A stretch of 64,000 nucleotides of DNA from G020348385 sp964538085 (lineage in GTDB: Bacteria > Acidobacteriota > Aminicenantia > Aminicenantales > Aminicenantaceae), in assembly GCA_964538085.1 (NCBI GenBank), contig CAZIDF010000012.1:42675-106674 (forward strand). The letters run 5' to 3'. Positions within the stretch are counted from its first letter, which is position 1. Each line of letters opens with the position of its first letter. The notes beneath the pieces are model-generated. The model saw only the letters and a list, made by a program, of their open reading frames with translations. It made no database searches and was not told the DNA's origin. Position numbers and translations under genes: made by a program. Shown here piece after piece: positions 17,844-25,489 of the stretch.

Positions 17844-18252
17844 GATTCTTCCCCTTAATTTGGACATTCAGCTCATGAATACCATAACCAAAACATCATG
17901 TCCAATATCAAGATCAGACCCCAAGCATTTTTTTATGTCGATAATGGGGCTTTTGAGAATAGTTGAAGCGACCATTGAAGATTTAGCTATTACGACCCGT
18001 TCTTCGAGGGAATCTGACGAAGTCAGACGGCGATGTTGTATTGAGCACGACTTTGCTAAAACATTAGAGATGCGGGCAAGCATGGGAACAAAGGCTAGAG
18101 TGAAAGCGATGAGGTGTTAATGTGCGCAGTTCAGAGCCGCCAAGAAGTACGGTGATGGAATGGCGTAAAAAATCTTCACGGGAGCGAAACCATTCCCAAA
18201 AGCTCTTTCTTAAGATATTGATAAAATTAAGATACTTCAGATCGGATCTCGA
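17844..18252. other. gene-free spacer occupied by a MITE-like repeat
   Basis: Apart from the 255-bp repeat (17949-18203) and ~100 bp of upstream sequence for the sulfatase gene, nothing recognisable is present. A 71-codon reverse open frame overlapping it is explained by the repeat. Confidence 0.7.
17949..18203. repeat. MITE-like repeat, copy 2 (~255 bp)
   Basis: Same orientation as copy 1 at 6839-7085 and similar over its whole length. The left end is GCTTTTGAGAATAGTT..TTGAAGATTT; the right end reverse complemented is GCTTTTGGGAATGGTT..GTGAAGATTT. The internal hairpin is conserved with a changed loop (TCTGAC-GAA-GTCAGA, 18013-18027), so stem bases are kept while the loop varies. Confidence 0.75.
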
Positions 18253-18888
18253 TCATTCTTTGATTTTGATGGCGATGAACATCAGGCAGAAATACCCGAT
18301 CAAGACCAGAGGAATGACAGCCAGCCAGTTCACTTGGCGAAGAAAAGAGAGAATATTTTCGATAAAAACATCCATGTTGTCCCTGTAGAATTTCATGATG
18401 AGGATGGGAACAAAACCCAACAGCACGAAAAAGGACATCACAATCATCGCGAATTTGGTGTATCCAAGGCTAAAAATACCGATATAAGAAAGTGCGGCAA
18501 AAAGCAGACAGACGACACTGCTCATCAGGATGTAAGATCTAACCAGAATCCAATCATTAGGGGCCACCTTGGACACGGCAAAAAGCAACAGCAGGTAACC
18601 CGCCGTAGCCGCAACGGTTACCAGGACTATACCGAATTTGGCGGATACGATTTCGCTGGCATTGACCGGCAGGATGTCCAAAAAATCATAGGCTTTGTGT
18701 TTTTCTTCGTATTGTTCGTTGAAAAACACGGGGCCGAACACCATCAAGAATATCAGCACCCCGGATATCATTACCAGAGGAACAGTCTGCTCATTCCCGA
18801 GAGCGATCCTCAGGATGGCTGTTAGAATAAAAATCACGGTGACATATGCAATAAAATAGGACATGTTTTTTTTGACGATTGACAACAT
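18253..18888 (-). CDS. ABC-2 type permease subunit (YtrA-type module 1)
   Basis: A protein of 211 residues with six hydrophobic helices (for example SYFIAYVTVIFILTAILRIAL and VPLVMISGVLIFLMVFGPVFF). The FFNEQYEEKHKAYDFLDILPVNASEIVSAKF block is typical of ABC-2 permeases in GntR/YtrA-linked exporters, where an E-K-x3-Y-x-FL-x-LP pattern follows TM2. It is the last gene of an eight-gene minus-strand operon and starts 2 bp after the ATPase gene stop. It presumably pairs with the ATPase to form an exporter in the inner membrane; the substrate is unknown. Confidence 0.82.
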   Translation of the reverse strand: MLSIVKKNMSYFIAYVTVIFILTAILRIALGNEQTVPLVMISGVLIFLMVFGPVFFNEQYEEKHKAYDFLDILPVNASEIVSAKFGIVLVTVAATAGYLLLLFAVSKVAPNDWILVRSYILMSSVVCLLFAALSYIGIFSLGYTKFAMIVMSFFVLLGFVPILIMKFYRDNMDVFIENILSFLRQVNWLAVIPLVLIGYFCLMFIAIKIKE

Positions 18889-18890
18889 TT

Positions 18891-19772
18891 TTATGCTCCC
18901 TTCACGAGTGAAATCAGGATATCGTCCAGGTTGATGCTTTCGATCTTGACCACCCCTTCTGTAATCCCTTGGACCAAGGCATCCTTGATCTCCAGATATC
19001 GGTCCGTAACGCCCGAACTGCCAAAGGCATGATCCTTCCGTCTGGTCAAAGAGTTCACAATTTCGCTGCCAAGAGCTCCCTTTTTGTAGTGGATCCTTTT
19101 CCAGTTGGAAAGGAGCTCGTCTTTATCGCTTGCCAAAACGATTTTTCCTTTAATCAAGAATGCGACCAGATCAGCCGTCCGCATGATGTCGTCTGTGATG
19201 TGGGAGGAAATGATGACGGATTTTCCCTCGTTTTTGGATTTCTTTCGCAGCAGCTCAAGGACCTCACGCCTGATGACCGGGTCAAGGCCGGCGGTGGGTT
19301 CGTCCAGGATGAGAAGCTCGGGATCGTGGGAGAGGGCCAGGGCCAATGAGAAACGGACCTTCATCCCTTTGGACAGCTCTCTCGTTTTTTTTGTCCGGCT
19401 GATTTGGAAGTCGGTCAGCAGGTGTTGGAAAGTATTGGTATCCCAATCATCGTAAAATGTGGAGACAAATTTTCCGGTCCAGGCAACCGTTTTATTCCCG
19501 TAAAAATACTGCTCCTCCCCCAGGTATCCGACTTTGTTTTTAATTTGTTTGGCCTTTTTTTGCGGATCCTGCCCGAAGACCCGGACTTCGCCATCATCTC
19601 TTTTGACCATGTTCATCAGGATTTTGATGGTGGTGGTTTTGCCTGCGCCGTTGGGCCCGATCAACCCCAGGATGTATCCCTGGGGTAAACTCAATGAGAC
19701 CCCATCTAAGACAAATCCTTTGTATTTTTTTTTCACATTCTGCAATTCCAAGATGTTTTCCGGATTATCCAT
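18891..19772 (-). CDS. ABC transporter ATPase (YtrA-type module 1)
   Basis: A protein of 293 residues. Walker A is GPNGAGKTT near 38-46, the signature region is ELSKGMKVRFSLALALSH (an LSKGM variant of LSGGQ), and Walker B is LLILDEPTAGLDP. The C-terminal ~80 residues follow the antibiotic/lantibiotic-type exporter ATPases. It overlaps the 3' end of the GntR regulator gene by 8 bp and is followed at 2 bp by its permease. Energises export of an unknown substrate; YtrB-like proteins respond to cell-wall antibiotics in Bacillus, which is only an analogy here. Confidence 0.9.
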   Translation of the reverse strand: MDNPENILELQNVKKKYKGFVLDGVSLSLPQGYILGLIGPNGAGKTTTIKILMNMVKRDDGEVRVFGQDPQKKAKQIKNKVGYLGEEQYFYGNKTVAWTGKFVSTFYDDWDTNTFQHLLTDFQISRTKKTRELSKGMKVRFSLALALSHDPELLILDEPTAGLDPVIRREVLELLRKKSKNEGKSVIISSHITDDIMRTADLVAFLIKGKIVLASDKDELLSNWKRIHYKKGALGSEIVNSLTRRKDHAFGSSGVTDRYLEIKDALVQGITEGVVKIESINLDDILISLVKGA

Positions 19773-20154
19773 CGGAACTCTCCTTTATTTTTTTGACAAG
19801 GGTGATGAGATCCCCTGTCTTTATGTCGAATCTTTCTGCCGTTCTGCAAATTCTCCAGATATCCTTCTGGATTTCCTGCCATTTTTCCTGCCTCAGTTTG
19901 TCCCGGTTGACGTCCGCGACATACGAACCCAATCCGGACCGGGTGATGATAAATCCTTCGTTTTCCAGATCGGAGTAGGCGCGTTTGATCGTGATCTCGC
20001 TGATCTTCAGCTCCCGGGCCATCTCCCGGATCGAGGGAAGTTTGGTTTCCGATTGGAGTCCCCCTGATGCGATGGCCTCTTTGATCTGGTCTGTGATCTG
20101 CTTATACATCGGATCGGGATTCAATTGGGACACCACGATAAACAAATTATCCAT
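19765..20154 (-). CDS. GntR-family regulator, YtrA subfamily (module 1)
   Basis: A protein of 129 residues. N-terminal winged helix: QLNPDPMYKQITDQIKEAIASG, LPSIREMARELKISEITIKRAYSDLENEGFIITRSGLGSYV at about 10-85, then only a short helical tail, as in the YtrA subfamily that lacks a large effector domain. YtrA-type regulators repress the ABC exporter operon in which they lie. The gene sits between the two module halves and overlaps its ATPase gene by 8 bp. It is a paralogue of the regulator at 22457-22843 (about half the residues identical by eye). Confidence 0.92.
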   Translation of the reverse strand: MDNLFIVVSQLNPDPMYKQITDQIKEAIASGGLQSETKLPSIREMARELKISEITIKRAYSDLENEGFIITRSGLGSYVADVNRDKLRQEKWQEIQKDIWRICRTAERFDIKTGDLITLVKKIKESSDG

Positions 20155-20157
20155 CCA

Positions 20158-20814
20158 TCATCCTCTTGCTGCGGATTTTGCCCGGGAAGCCATCCAGAAC
20201 AGCAAATAGAAAAGCGCCAACCCGCCCAATGGGATGACGAACCAGAAAAGCCAGCTAAGTTGGCTCAATCTTTCCGTGATAATGGCGAGATCCAATTTCC
20301 TTTTTTGGATGAGATTTTCGAAAATCATGACTGGAGCCACCATAGAGATAATCATGACTGTCCATACGAATTTGATAAATGCCGCATGCCCGAATCGAAA
20401 GATGATGACATATGATGTGCCAGCCAGTACCAGGGCATAGACGGCCGATAGAGGCACGAGTATTTTCCCTATCGTATACAGATGCACGGGACCGGGAACA
20501 AAAAGGTAAAGGATGTAATTGAGTACAACGAGAAAGATCGCAGTGAGCAAAACGACTAGAAATTTGGACAGGACAATCTCACGGTCTTTGATCGGCAATA
20601 ACCTTAAAAAATTGTATGCTCTGGATTTCTCTTCGGCCTTTTCATTGACTGCCAGCGCACCTTCAACGATAAGAATCAGCCAAAGTCCTTGAAACATCAC
20701 CATAGGACCGCTTAGTTCTTTTCGCACAAAACAAAAGTAGCTGGCCATCAGAGGAAAGATAATGGCAGCATAGTAGGCAAAATAAAAAGCGTTTTTTTTC
20801 ATCAGGCGCAGCAT
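20158..20814 (-). CDS. ABC-2 type permease subunit (module 2, second)
   Basis: A protein of 218 residues with six hydrophobic helices. The motif NEKAEEKSRAYNFLRLLPIKDREIVLSKF after TM2 is the same pattern seen in the two other permeases of the operon. It starts MLRLMKKNAFYF, almost the same as its upstream neighbour (MLRLMKKFSFWY), so these two arose by tandem duplication. It lies between the preceding permease (12 bp) and the module 1 regulator (3 bp). It is likely a half of the membrane channel used by the module 2 ATPase. Confidence 0.82.
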   Translation of the reverse strand: MLRLMKKNAFYFAYYAAIIFPLMASYFCFVRKELSGPMVMFQGLWLILIVEGALAVNEKAEEKSRAYNFLRLLPIKDREIVLSKFLVVLLTAIFLVVLNYILYLFVPGPVHLYTIGKILVPLSAVYALVLAGTSYVIIFRFGHAAFIKFVWTVMIISMVAPVMIFENLIQKRKLDLAIITERLSQLSWLFWFVIPLGGLALFYLLFWMASRAKSAARG

Positions 20815-20826
20815 ATCGATCCTCCT

Positions 20827-21483
20827 TCAGGCATATTTTTCGCTCAGTTTTCGGATTGCCAGCTTCATCAGAAAAAAATAACCGGCCAAACATATAATGG
20901 TTCCGATGATCCAGGTCGGGCCCCTGAAGAACTGCATGATTTCGGAATCGGATATTCCCCTCGGCTTCAGGATGAAGATTCTGATCGGGATGGGCGAGAT
21001 CAACAGAATGACCCAAGCGATCAGGACGTATTTCCCGAACCGGGAAAAGCCGTACCGTAAGATGCCGAGATAAAGAAGAGCTGCGGTTAGGAGGCAGATA
21101 TCGCCGTACACGATGACATAAGCGCAGCTTGGGATCAGGTATTCCGGACTTGTGGATACAAGGGCAAAGGCGACACAGCATCCTCCCACATAGATCGCCC
21201 CCGCGATGAACAAGAGGGCAAATTTGGCTTTGACGATCTGGGCCGGTTCGATAGGCAGTATCCTCAGAAAGGCGTACCCGTTGGATTTGCTTTCCATCTG
21301 TTCATGGGACCACATCGCTGCCAACACCAGCCAGATCATGGGTGCAAGATAGATGGCAAAGGACAGGCCCAACGGATCGGGCCCCACGAGCCGGTCGTGA
21401 TTGAACAAAGGGAGTCCGAACACAAGCAGCAAACTGGGGTACAGGAGGTACCAGAACGAAAATTTTTTCATCAGGCGCAGCAT
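20827..21483 (-). CDS. ABC-2 type permease subunit (module 2, first)
   Basis: A protein of 218 residues from the ATG at 21483, with AAAGGAGACTGAA upstream; a longer frame to 21507 overlaps the ATPase gene. Six hydrophobic helices, with the family pattern HEQMESKSNGYAFLRILPIEPAQIVKAKF after TM2. It follows the module 2 ATPase gene by 1 bp. Together with the next permease it could make a heterodimeric membrane part. Confidence 0.82.
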   Translation of the reverse strand: MLRLMKKFSFWYLLYPSLLLVFGLPLFNHDRLVGPDPLGLSFAIYLAPMIWLVLAAMWSHEQMESKSNGYAFLRILPIEPAQIVKAKFALLFIAGAIYVGGCCVAFALVSTSPEYLIPSCAYVIVYGDICLLTAALLYLGILRYGFSRFGKYVLIAWVILLISPIPIRIFILKPRGISDSEIMQFFRGPTWIIGTIICLAGYFFLMKLAIRKLSEKYA

Positions 21484-21484
21484 T

Positions 21485-22357
21485 TCAGTCTCCTTTGACC
21501 AATGCAATCAGGATGTCATCCAATCCCACACTTTCCACTTTGATATCGCCCGAGGCTAATCCCTGGGCTAAAGCCTCTTGTATTGCCGGATAATCTCTGG
21601 TCAGACCCGAATTCCCGAACAGGTGGCTCTCCACGATTTTCAGATTATCGATAACGGATTTGTTTAACGATTCGGGCATGAAATGAACTTTTTTCCAGTT
21701 GGAGAGAAGCGTGTCTTTGGATTCGGTCAAAGCGATCCGGCCGTTGATCATGTAGGTGATGTAATCGGCGATCCGGGAGATATCGTCTGTGATGTGGGAG
21801 GATAAAACCACGGTTTTGTCATTTTCCTCGGTGAAGGTTTTTAAAAAGTCGAGCACTTCTCTCCGGATGATCGGGTCCAGCCCCGATGTCGGCTCGTCCA
21901 GCATGATGAGTTCGGGATTGTGGGAGAGGGCGATGGCGAGTGATAGTTTCACTTTCATACCCTTCGAGAATTTTCTGATCCTTTTTTTAGGGGGGATTTC
22001 GAATTGTTCAAGTAGGGTCTGGTATCTCTCCCTATCCCATTTGTCAAAAAAATGGGATACGAATTCTCCTGTCCATATGGCGCTCTGATGCTCATAAAAA
22101 AACTGCTCTTCCCCGACATAGCCGATTTTGTTCTTGATCTTTTTTTCGTTTTGAATGTTGTCTAAACCAAAAACTTTCACGTGGCCCCCATCTGCTCTTA
22201 TTAGGTTCATGATCAATTTGATGGTGGTCGTCTTTCCTGCACCGTTGGGACCGATCAATCCCATTACATACCCTTTGGGAACGTTCCAATCGATATTATC
22301 CAATATGAATTCCGGATATTCCTTCCTGAGTTTGTTTATTTCCAGTATGTATTCCAT
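21485..22357 (-). CDS. ABC transporter ATPase (YtrA-type module 2)
   Basis: A protein of 290 residues from the ATG at 22357, which has AAAGGAG about 8 bp upstream. Walker A is GPNGAGKTT at 36-44, the signature variant is FSKGMKVKLSLAIALSH, and Walker B is LIMLDEPTSGLDP. It is very similar along its length to the module 1 ATPase (18891-19772), including the GYVGEEQFFYEHQSA and GYLGEEQYFYGNKTV blocks. It provides energy for export by the two following permeases. Confidence 0.9.
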   Translation of the reverse strand: MEYILEINKLRKEYPEFILDNIDWNVPKGYVMGLIGPNGAGKTTTIKLIMNLIRADGGHVKVFGLDNIQNEKKIKNKIGYVGEEQFFYEHQSAIWTGEFVSHFFDKWDRERYQTLLEQFEIPPKKRIRKFSKGMKVKLSLAIALSHNPELIMLDEPTSGLDPIIRREVLDFLKTFTEENDKTVVLSSHITDDISRIADYITYMINGRIALTESKDTLLSNWKKVHFMPESLNKSVIDNLKIVESHLFGNSGLTRDYPAIQEALAQGLASGDIKVESVGLDDILIALVKGD

Positions 22358-22373
22358 TATATTTCTCCTTTGT

Positions 22374-22460
22374 TTAAGCCAAGAAAAATAAAGCGACAAT
22401 CAGAATTGTGATCATCAAAACCAGCAGCTTGGCACGTATAAATCCCTTTTGTTTTTTCAT
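22374..22460 (-). CDS. 28-residue single-span membrane peptide in the ABC operon
   Basis: A small open frame not otherwise listed. It starts at ATG 22460-22458, overlapping the stop of the GntR regulator gene as ATGA, with AAGGAGTGGAG immediately upstream, and ends at TAA 22376-22374, 16 bp before the ATPase start. The peptide begins MKKQKGFIRAKLL and continues with a hydrophobic run LVLMITILIVALFFLA, so it has a positive cytoplasmic end and one membrane span. Translational coupling and the good ribosome site argue that it is real. The function is unknown; it could be a subunit or regulator of the exporter. Confidence 0.6.
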   Translation of the reverse strand: MKKQKGFIRAKLLVLMITILIVALFFLA

Positions 22461-22843
22461 TTCTCCACTCCTTTTTTGCGGATGCCTTCAATTATTTCCT
22501 CGGCAGAAATATCGAATTTTTCCCCAGAATTGAGAATCCTGGTCAATTCTTGACGGATTTCCGCAATTTTTTCCTTTCTCATTTTTTCCATGCTTATATC
22601 AGCCACGAACGAACCCAATCCCGACCGTGTGAAAATGTAACCTTCATGTTCCAGGTCTGCATAGGCGCGCTTGATGGTGATCTCGCTGATCCCCAGCTCT
22701 CTTGTCATCTCTCTTATCGATGGCAATTTATCTTCCGGCTTTAATATTCCGCCTGCGAGGGCGTCTTTTATCTGATCCGTCACCTGTTTGTACATCGGGT
22801 CCGGATTCAGGGGCGAAACCACGATAAACATTTTATCTTTCAT
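22457..22843 (-). CDS. GntR-family regulator, YtrA subfamily (module 2, operon head)
   Basis: A protein of 128 residues: SPLNPDPMYKQVTDQIKDALAGG, then LPSIREMTRELGISEITIKRAYADLEHEGYIFTRSGLGSFV as the winged helix (about 10-85), and a short helical tail. It has the YtrA-type small size and is the first gene of the operon. Its own promoter overlaps an inverted repeat (22869-22881) that is a good candidate for its operator. Its paralogue at 19765-20154 lies inside the same operon. Confidence 0.92.
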   Translation of the reverse strand: MKDKMFIVVSPLNPDPMYKQVTDQIKDALAGGILKPEDKLPSIREMTRELGISEITIKRAYADLEHEGYIFTRSGLGSFVADISMEKMRKEKIAEIRQELTRILNSGEKFDISAEEIIEGIRKKGVEK

Positions 22844-22868
22844 TTTTCATGTTAGTGAGCATATCGAA

Positions 22869-22904
22869 TATACACAGTATACGAGGCATTCCCACCGGTG
22901 TCAA
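22869..22904 (-). promoter_or_regulatory. sigma-70-type promoter with overlapping GntR operator
   Basis: Read on the minus strand, TTGACA (22904-22899), a 17-bp spacer and TATACT (22881-22876) form a near-consensus promoter. A perfect 5-bp dyad TATAC-TGT-GTATA (22881-22869) covers the -10 element. The regulator gene start is 26 bp downstream of the dyad. YtrA-type repressors use dyads of this kind, so autorepression of the eight-gene operon is likely. Confidence 0.75.
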
Positions 22905-22995
22905 GTTTTTTTTTAAAAAAATTTCAGTTAATGAATGATTTTTGTCTTTTTGTTGTCTAAAGAGTGAGATGGAAAAAACGATACAGGAGGTCAAA

Positions 22996-23517
22996 ATGAA
23001 AAAACTTTTGACAGCAACACTAATTATTTCCTTTTTGGCTCTATCGGTGGCAACCGGATTTGCCCAGCCTCAACAGAGAGTGCCAAGAGCAAAAAGGATG
23101 TTTGACAGGTCGCAAAACCGGATTCTGGGTGTTTTGAAAGCCAACCAAAAAGATCTCGGTATTACGGATGAGCAAATCGAGCAGATTCAAAATCTGGTGT
23201 TTTCCTTTGAAGAAAGAAAGATCAAAATGAAAGGCGATCAAAGTTTGAGCCGATTGGAGTTGCAGAAACTGATGCAAGAAAGAGAAAATTTGGATTACGG
23301 AAAGATCGAAGCGATCCTTTCTAAAACATCCGCTGTGCGAAATGAGATGTTTGTCAAGGGGCTTAAACTTCGGGAGCAGATCAACAATGTCCTGACACCG
23401 GAACAACAGGAAGCCCTGAAGGAAAAGGGAAGAATGGGCATGAGGAGTCGGCCCCGTGATTTGAGGGACCGAATGCAACAACGAATGCCCAGGCTAAGAA
23501 ATCGTATTCTCAGGTAA
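22996..23517 (+). CDS. Spy/CpxP-like periplasmic helical protein
   Basis: A protein of 173 residues from ATG 22996 with AGGAGG 5 bp upstream. Residues 1-24 are a Sec signal (LLTATLIISFLALSVATGFAQ). The mature protein is almost all helix and basic, with LTPEQQEALKEKGRMGMRSR near the end, the LTPEQ-type motif seen in Spy/CpxP/metal-sensor relatives. Family members act as periplasmic chaperones or metal sensors. The C-terminus is arginine-rich (RPRDLRDRMQQRMPRLRNRILR-like). It is divergent from the ABC operon. Confidence 0.75.
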   Translation: MKKLLTATLIISFLALSVATGFAQPQQRVPRAKRMFDRSQNRILGVLKANQKDLGITDEQIEQIQNLVFSFEERKIKMKGDQSLSRLELQKLMQERENLDYGKIEAILSKTSAVRNEMFVKGLKLREQINNVLTPEQQEALKEKGRMGMRSRPRDLRDRMQQRMPRLRNRILR

Positions 23518-23558
23518 AAAATCCAAATTTTTTCTCTGGATGATAGTTACTAACAGTT

Positions 23559-23604
23559 GGGGTCAGCCCTCAATCCTCAAGAGCGTGCTGGGCTGGCCCT
23601 TTTC
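23559..23604 (+). terminator. intrinsic terminator after the Spy-like gene
   Basis: GGGTCAGCCC (23560-23569) pairs with GGGCTGGCCC (23590-23599) with one G-T pair, a 20-base loop, and TTTTC follows. It lies 42 bp after the stop of the Spy-like gene on the same strand. Confidence 0.6.
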
Positions 23605-23675
23605 AATTTCTTGGATACCCTCAACGAAATTCGCTTTTTCAGCTATAATAGAAAGGTATACATGAGGAGATCGAA

Positions 23676-24506
23676 ATGAAAAAAATGTCGGCCATTTTGT
23701 TGATATCAATCCTTTTTATTTTTATGCATATAGGTTGTAGCACGCTCGAACTGGAGAGCACCTGGAAGGATCGTGATATAACGCTGGACGGAAAGGGCGG
23801 GGATTGGCTGGGAGCCAAGTACTATTTCGAAGATTCTGCCGTTTCCGTAGGATTGATCAATGATGAACGGTATCTGTACGTGTCCATGATGACCGAGAAT
23901 CCGATGCTCCGGGCTCAGATCATGCAGCAAGGCCTGACTGTTTGGCTCGATTCCCAAGGAGGAAAAAACAAGACATTCGGTATCAAATTTCCTCTGGGGA
24001 GGCAGGAAGGAGAAGAGAGAAAAGAGGAGATGGATCCCCGGGATATGATGGATGAAATGACTCGGGAAGAAATGATGCAGAAGCTCCAAGAATCCATGAC
24101 AGAATTGGAGGTTTTGGGACCCGCTGAAAAGGTCTTGGCAAAGATGGGCATCGAAGATGCACAGGGAATCGAAGTCAAAATGAGAAACGCATCGGGCACT
24201 TTTGTCTATGAGCTCAAAATTCCTCTTGCCTCCAGCGAAGAATATCCGTTCGCTTTAGGTGTGGAACCCGGTGATATCATCGGTGTAGGATTTCTATCGC
24301 CCAAGATGCAGATGAGAAGACCGAGTGGAATGCGCGGCGGAGGGGGAATGCCAGGGGGTGGAGGAATGCCGCCAGGAGGGGGAGGTGGAATGGGAGGTCG
24401 AGGTGGAATGGGCAGCGGAATGGGACGCATGATGCCACAAGATTTAAAAATCTGGGCCAAGGTCCAGTTGGCTTCAGGTTCGACTCCGGCCCCTTCTTTC
24501 TTTTAG
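23676..24506 (+). CDS. lipoprotein with CBM9/DOMON-like domain and Gly/Met-rich tail
   Basis: A protein of 276 residues; ATG preceded by GAGGAGATCGAA. The leader MKKMSAILLISILFIFMHIGC ends in a lipobox with Cys21. Residues ~25-110 look like a CBM9-like sandwich (ITLDGKGGDWLGAKYYFEDS, SVGLINDERYLYVSMM, LTVWLDSQGGKNKTFGIKFP). Residues ~115-145 are Met/Glu-rich (DPRDMMDEMTREEMMQKL). Residues ~210-260 are low-complexity Gly/Met/Pro (repeats of GGGGMPG type), then a final KIWAKVQL strand. Met-rich stretches sometimes bind copper; that is only a possibility. Anchored to a membrane facing the periplasm or surface. Confidence 0.7.
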   Translation: MKKMSAILLISILFIFMHIGCSTLELESTWKDRDITLDGKGGDWLGAKYYFEDSAVSVGLINDERYLYVSMMTENPMLRAQIMQQGLTVWLDSQGGKNKTFGIKFPLGRQEGEERKEEMDPRDMMDEMTREEMMQKLQESMTELEVLGPAEKVLAKMGIEDAQGIEVKMRNASGTFVYELKIPLASSEEYPFALGVEPGDIIGVGFLSPKMQMRRPSGMRGGGGMPGGGGMPPGGGGGMGGRGGMGSGMGRMMPQDLKIWAKVQLASGSTPAPSFF

Positions 24507-24539
24507 AACACGAGTATCTCGGGCCTGTGTACCCCTTAT

Positions 24540-25280
24540 TTACTCCTTCAGAGCTTTGTGCAACTGGACGGGTTTTCTTGCCCGTTCTATCACCTTTAGG
24601 TTCAGGATCTCGACTCCCAGTGAAAAAGCCATGGCGAAATAGATGTATCCCTTGGGGATGTGCAGGTTGAGTCCTTCCCCCATAAGGGAGAATCCCACCA
24701 GCAACAAAAAACTCAACGCCAGCATTTTGATTGTGGGGTGGGTGTCTACAAAGTTCCCGATCATGCGGGCAGAGAGCATCATGACACCCACGGCGATCAC
24801 GATGGCCAGGATCATGACCGGGAGGTGGTCGGCCAGGCCAACAGCGGTGATAACAGAATCCAGTGAAAACACGATATCCAGGACAGCGATCTGGATGAGG
24901 ATAGAAACGAGGTTTCGGGCGATCTTGGCCTTGGTCGTAGCTGGTTCTCCCTCCAGACTGGCGTGGATCTCATGGGTGCTTTTTGCCAGCAAAAAAAGGC
25001 CTCCAGCCAGCAGGATGATATCCCGTCCGGATATTTCGTTTTTAAATACGCTCAAGATAGGAGTGGTCAGGGTCATGATCCAGGTCAGGGTTAACAACAG
25101 CAGAATGCGCGTTACCATGGCTAAGGCCAGGCCGAGGGTTCTGGCTTTGTTCCGCTGGTGGGCAGGCAGTCGCCCCACCAGAACCGAGATAAAAACGATA
25201 TTGTCGATCCCGAGAACGATCTCTAAGGCTGTCAGGGTAGCCAGAGCTACCCAGGCTTGGGGTTGTATGATCCATTCCAT
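24540..25280 (-). CDS. TerC-family integral membrane protein
   Basis: A protein of 246 residues with seven or more hydrophobic helices. The TM1 signature LTALEIVLGIDNIVFISVLVGRLP at about 17-40 holds the conserved Glu and Asp of TerC proteins, repeated in the second half as QIAVLDIVFSLDSVITAVGL. TerC relatives handle manganese or help load metal into exported proteins; other family members gave tellurite resistance. It is a single gene, convergent to the Met/Gly-rich lipoprotein gene with a 33-bp gap. Confidence 0.9.
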   Translation of the reverse strand: MEWIIQPQAWVALATLTALEIVLGIDNIVFISVLVGRLPAHQRNKARTLGLALAMVTRILLLLTLTWIMTLTTPILSVFKNEISGRDIILLAGGLFLLAKSTHEIHASLEGEPATTKAKIARNLVSILIQIAVLDIVFSLDSVITAVGLADHLPVMILAIVIAVGVMMLSARMIGNFVDTHPTIKMLALSFLLLVGFSLMGEGLNLHIPKGYIYFAMAFSLGVEILNLKVIERARKPVQLHKALKE

Positions 25281-25489
25281 GACAGAATTCCTTTTTTTAT
25301 GCTAGTAGTTCAACTCTGCTCTAGAGGTTATCACACGCAAAGCAGAATATTCAACATCTATTGGCCTAGCTTTTTTCCAAGAGGGATTTACTACAGGTAG
25401 CCAATCTTTGATGAAGGATTTCATACTCGTATAGGGTAGTTGAGGTTCCAGTTGACTCGAGAGGAGATAAAAAAGATAATCCACTTCTT

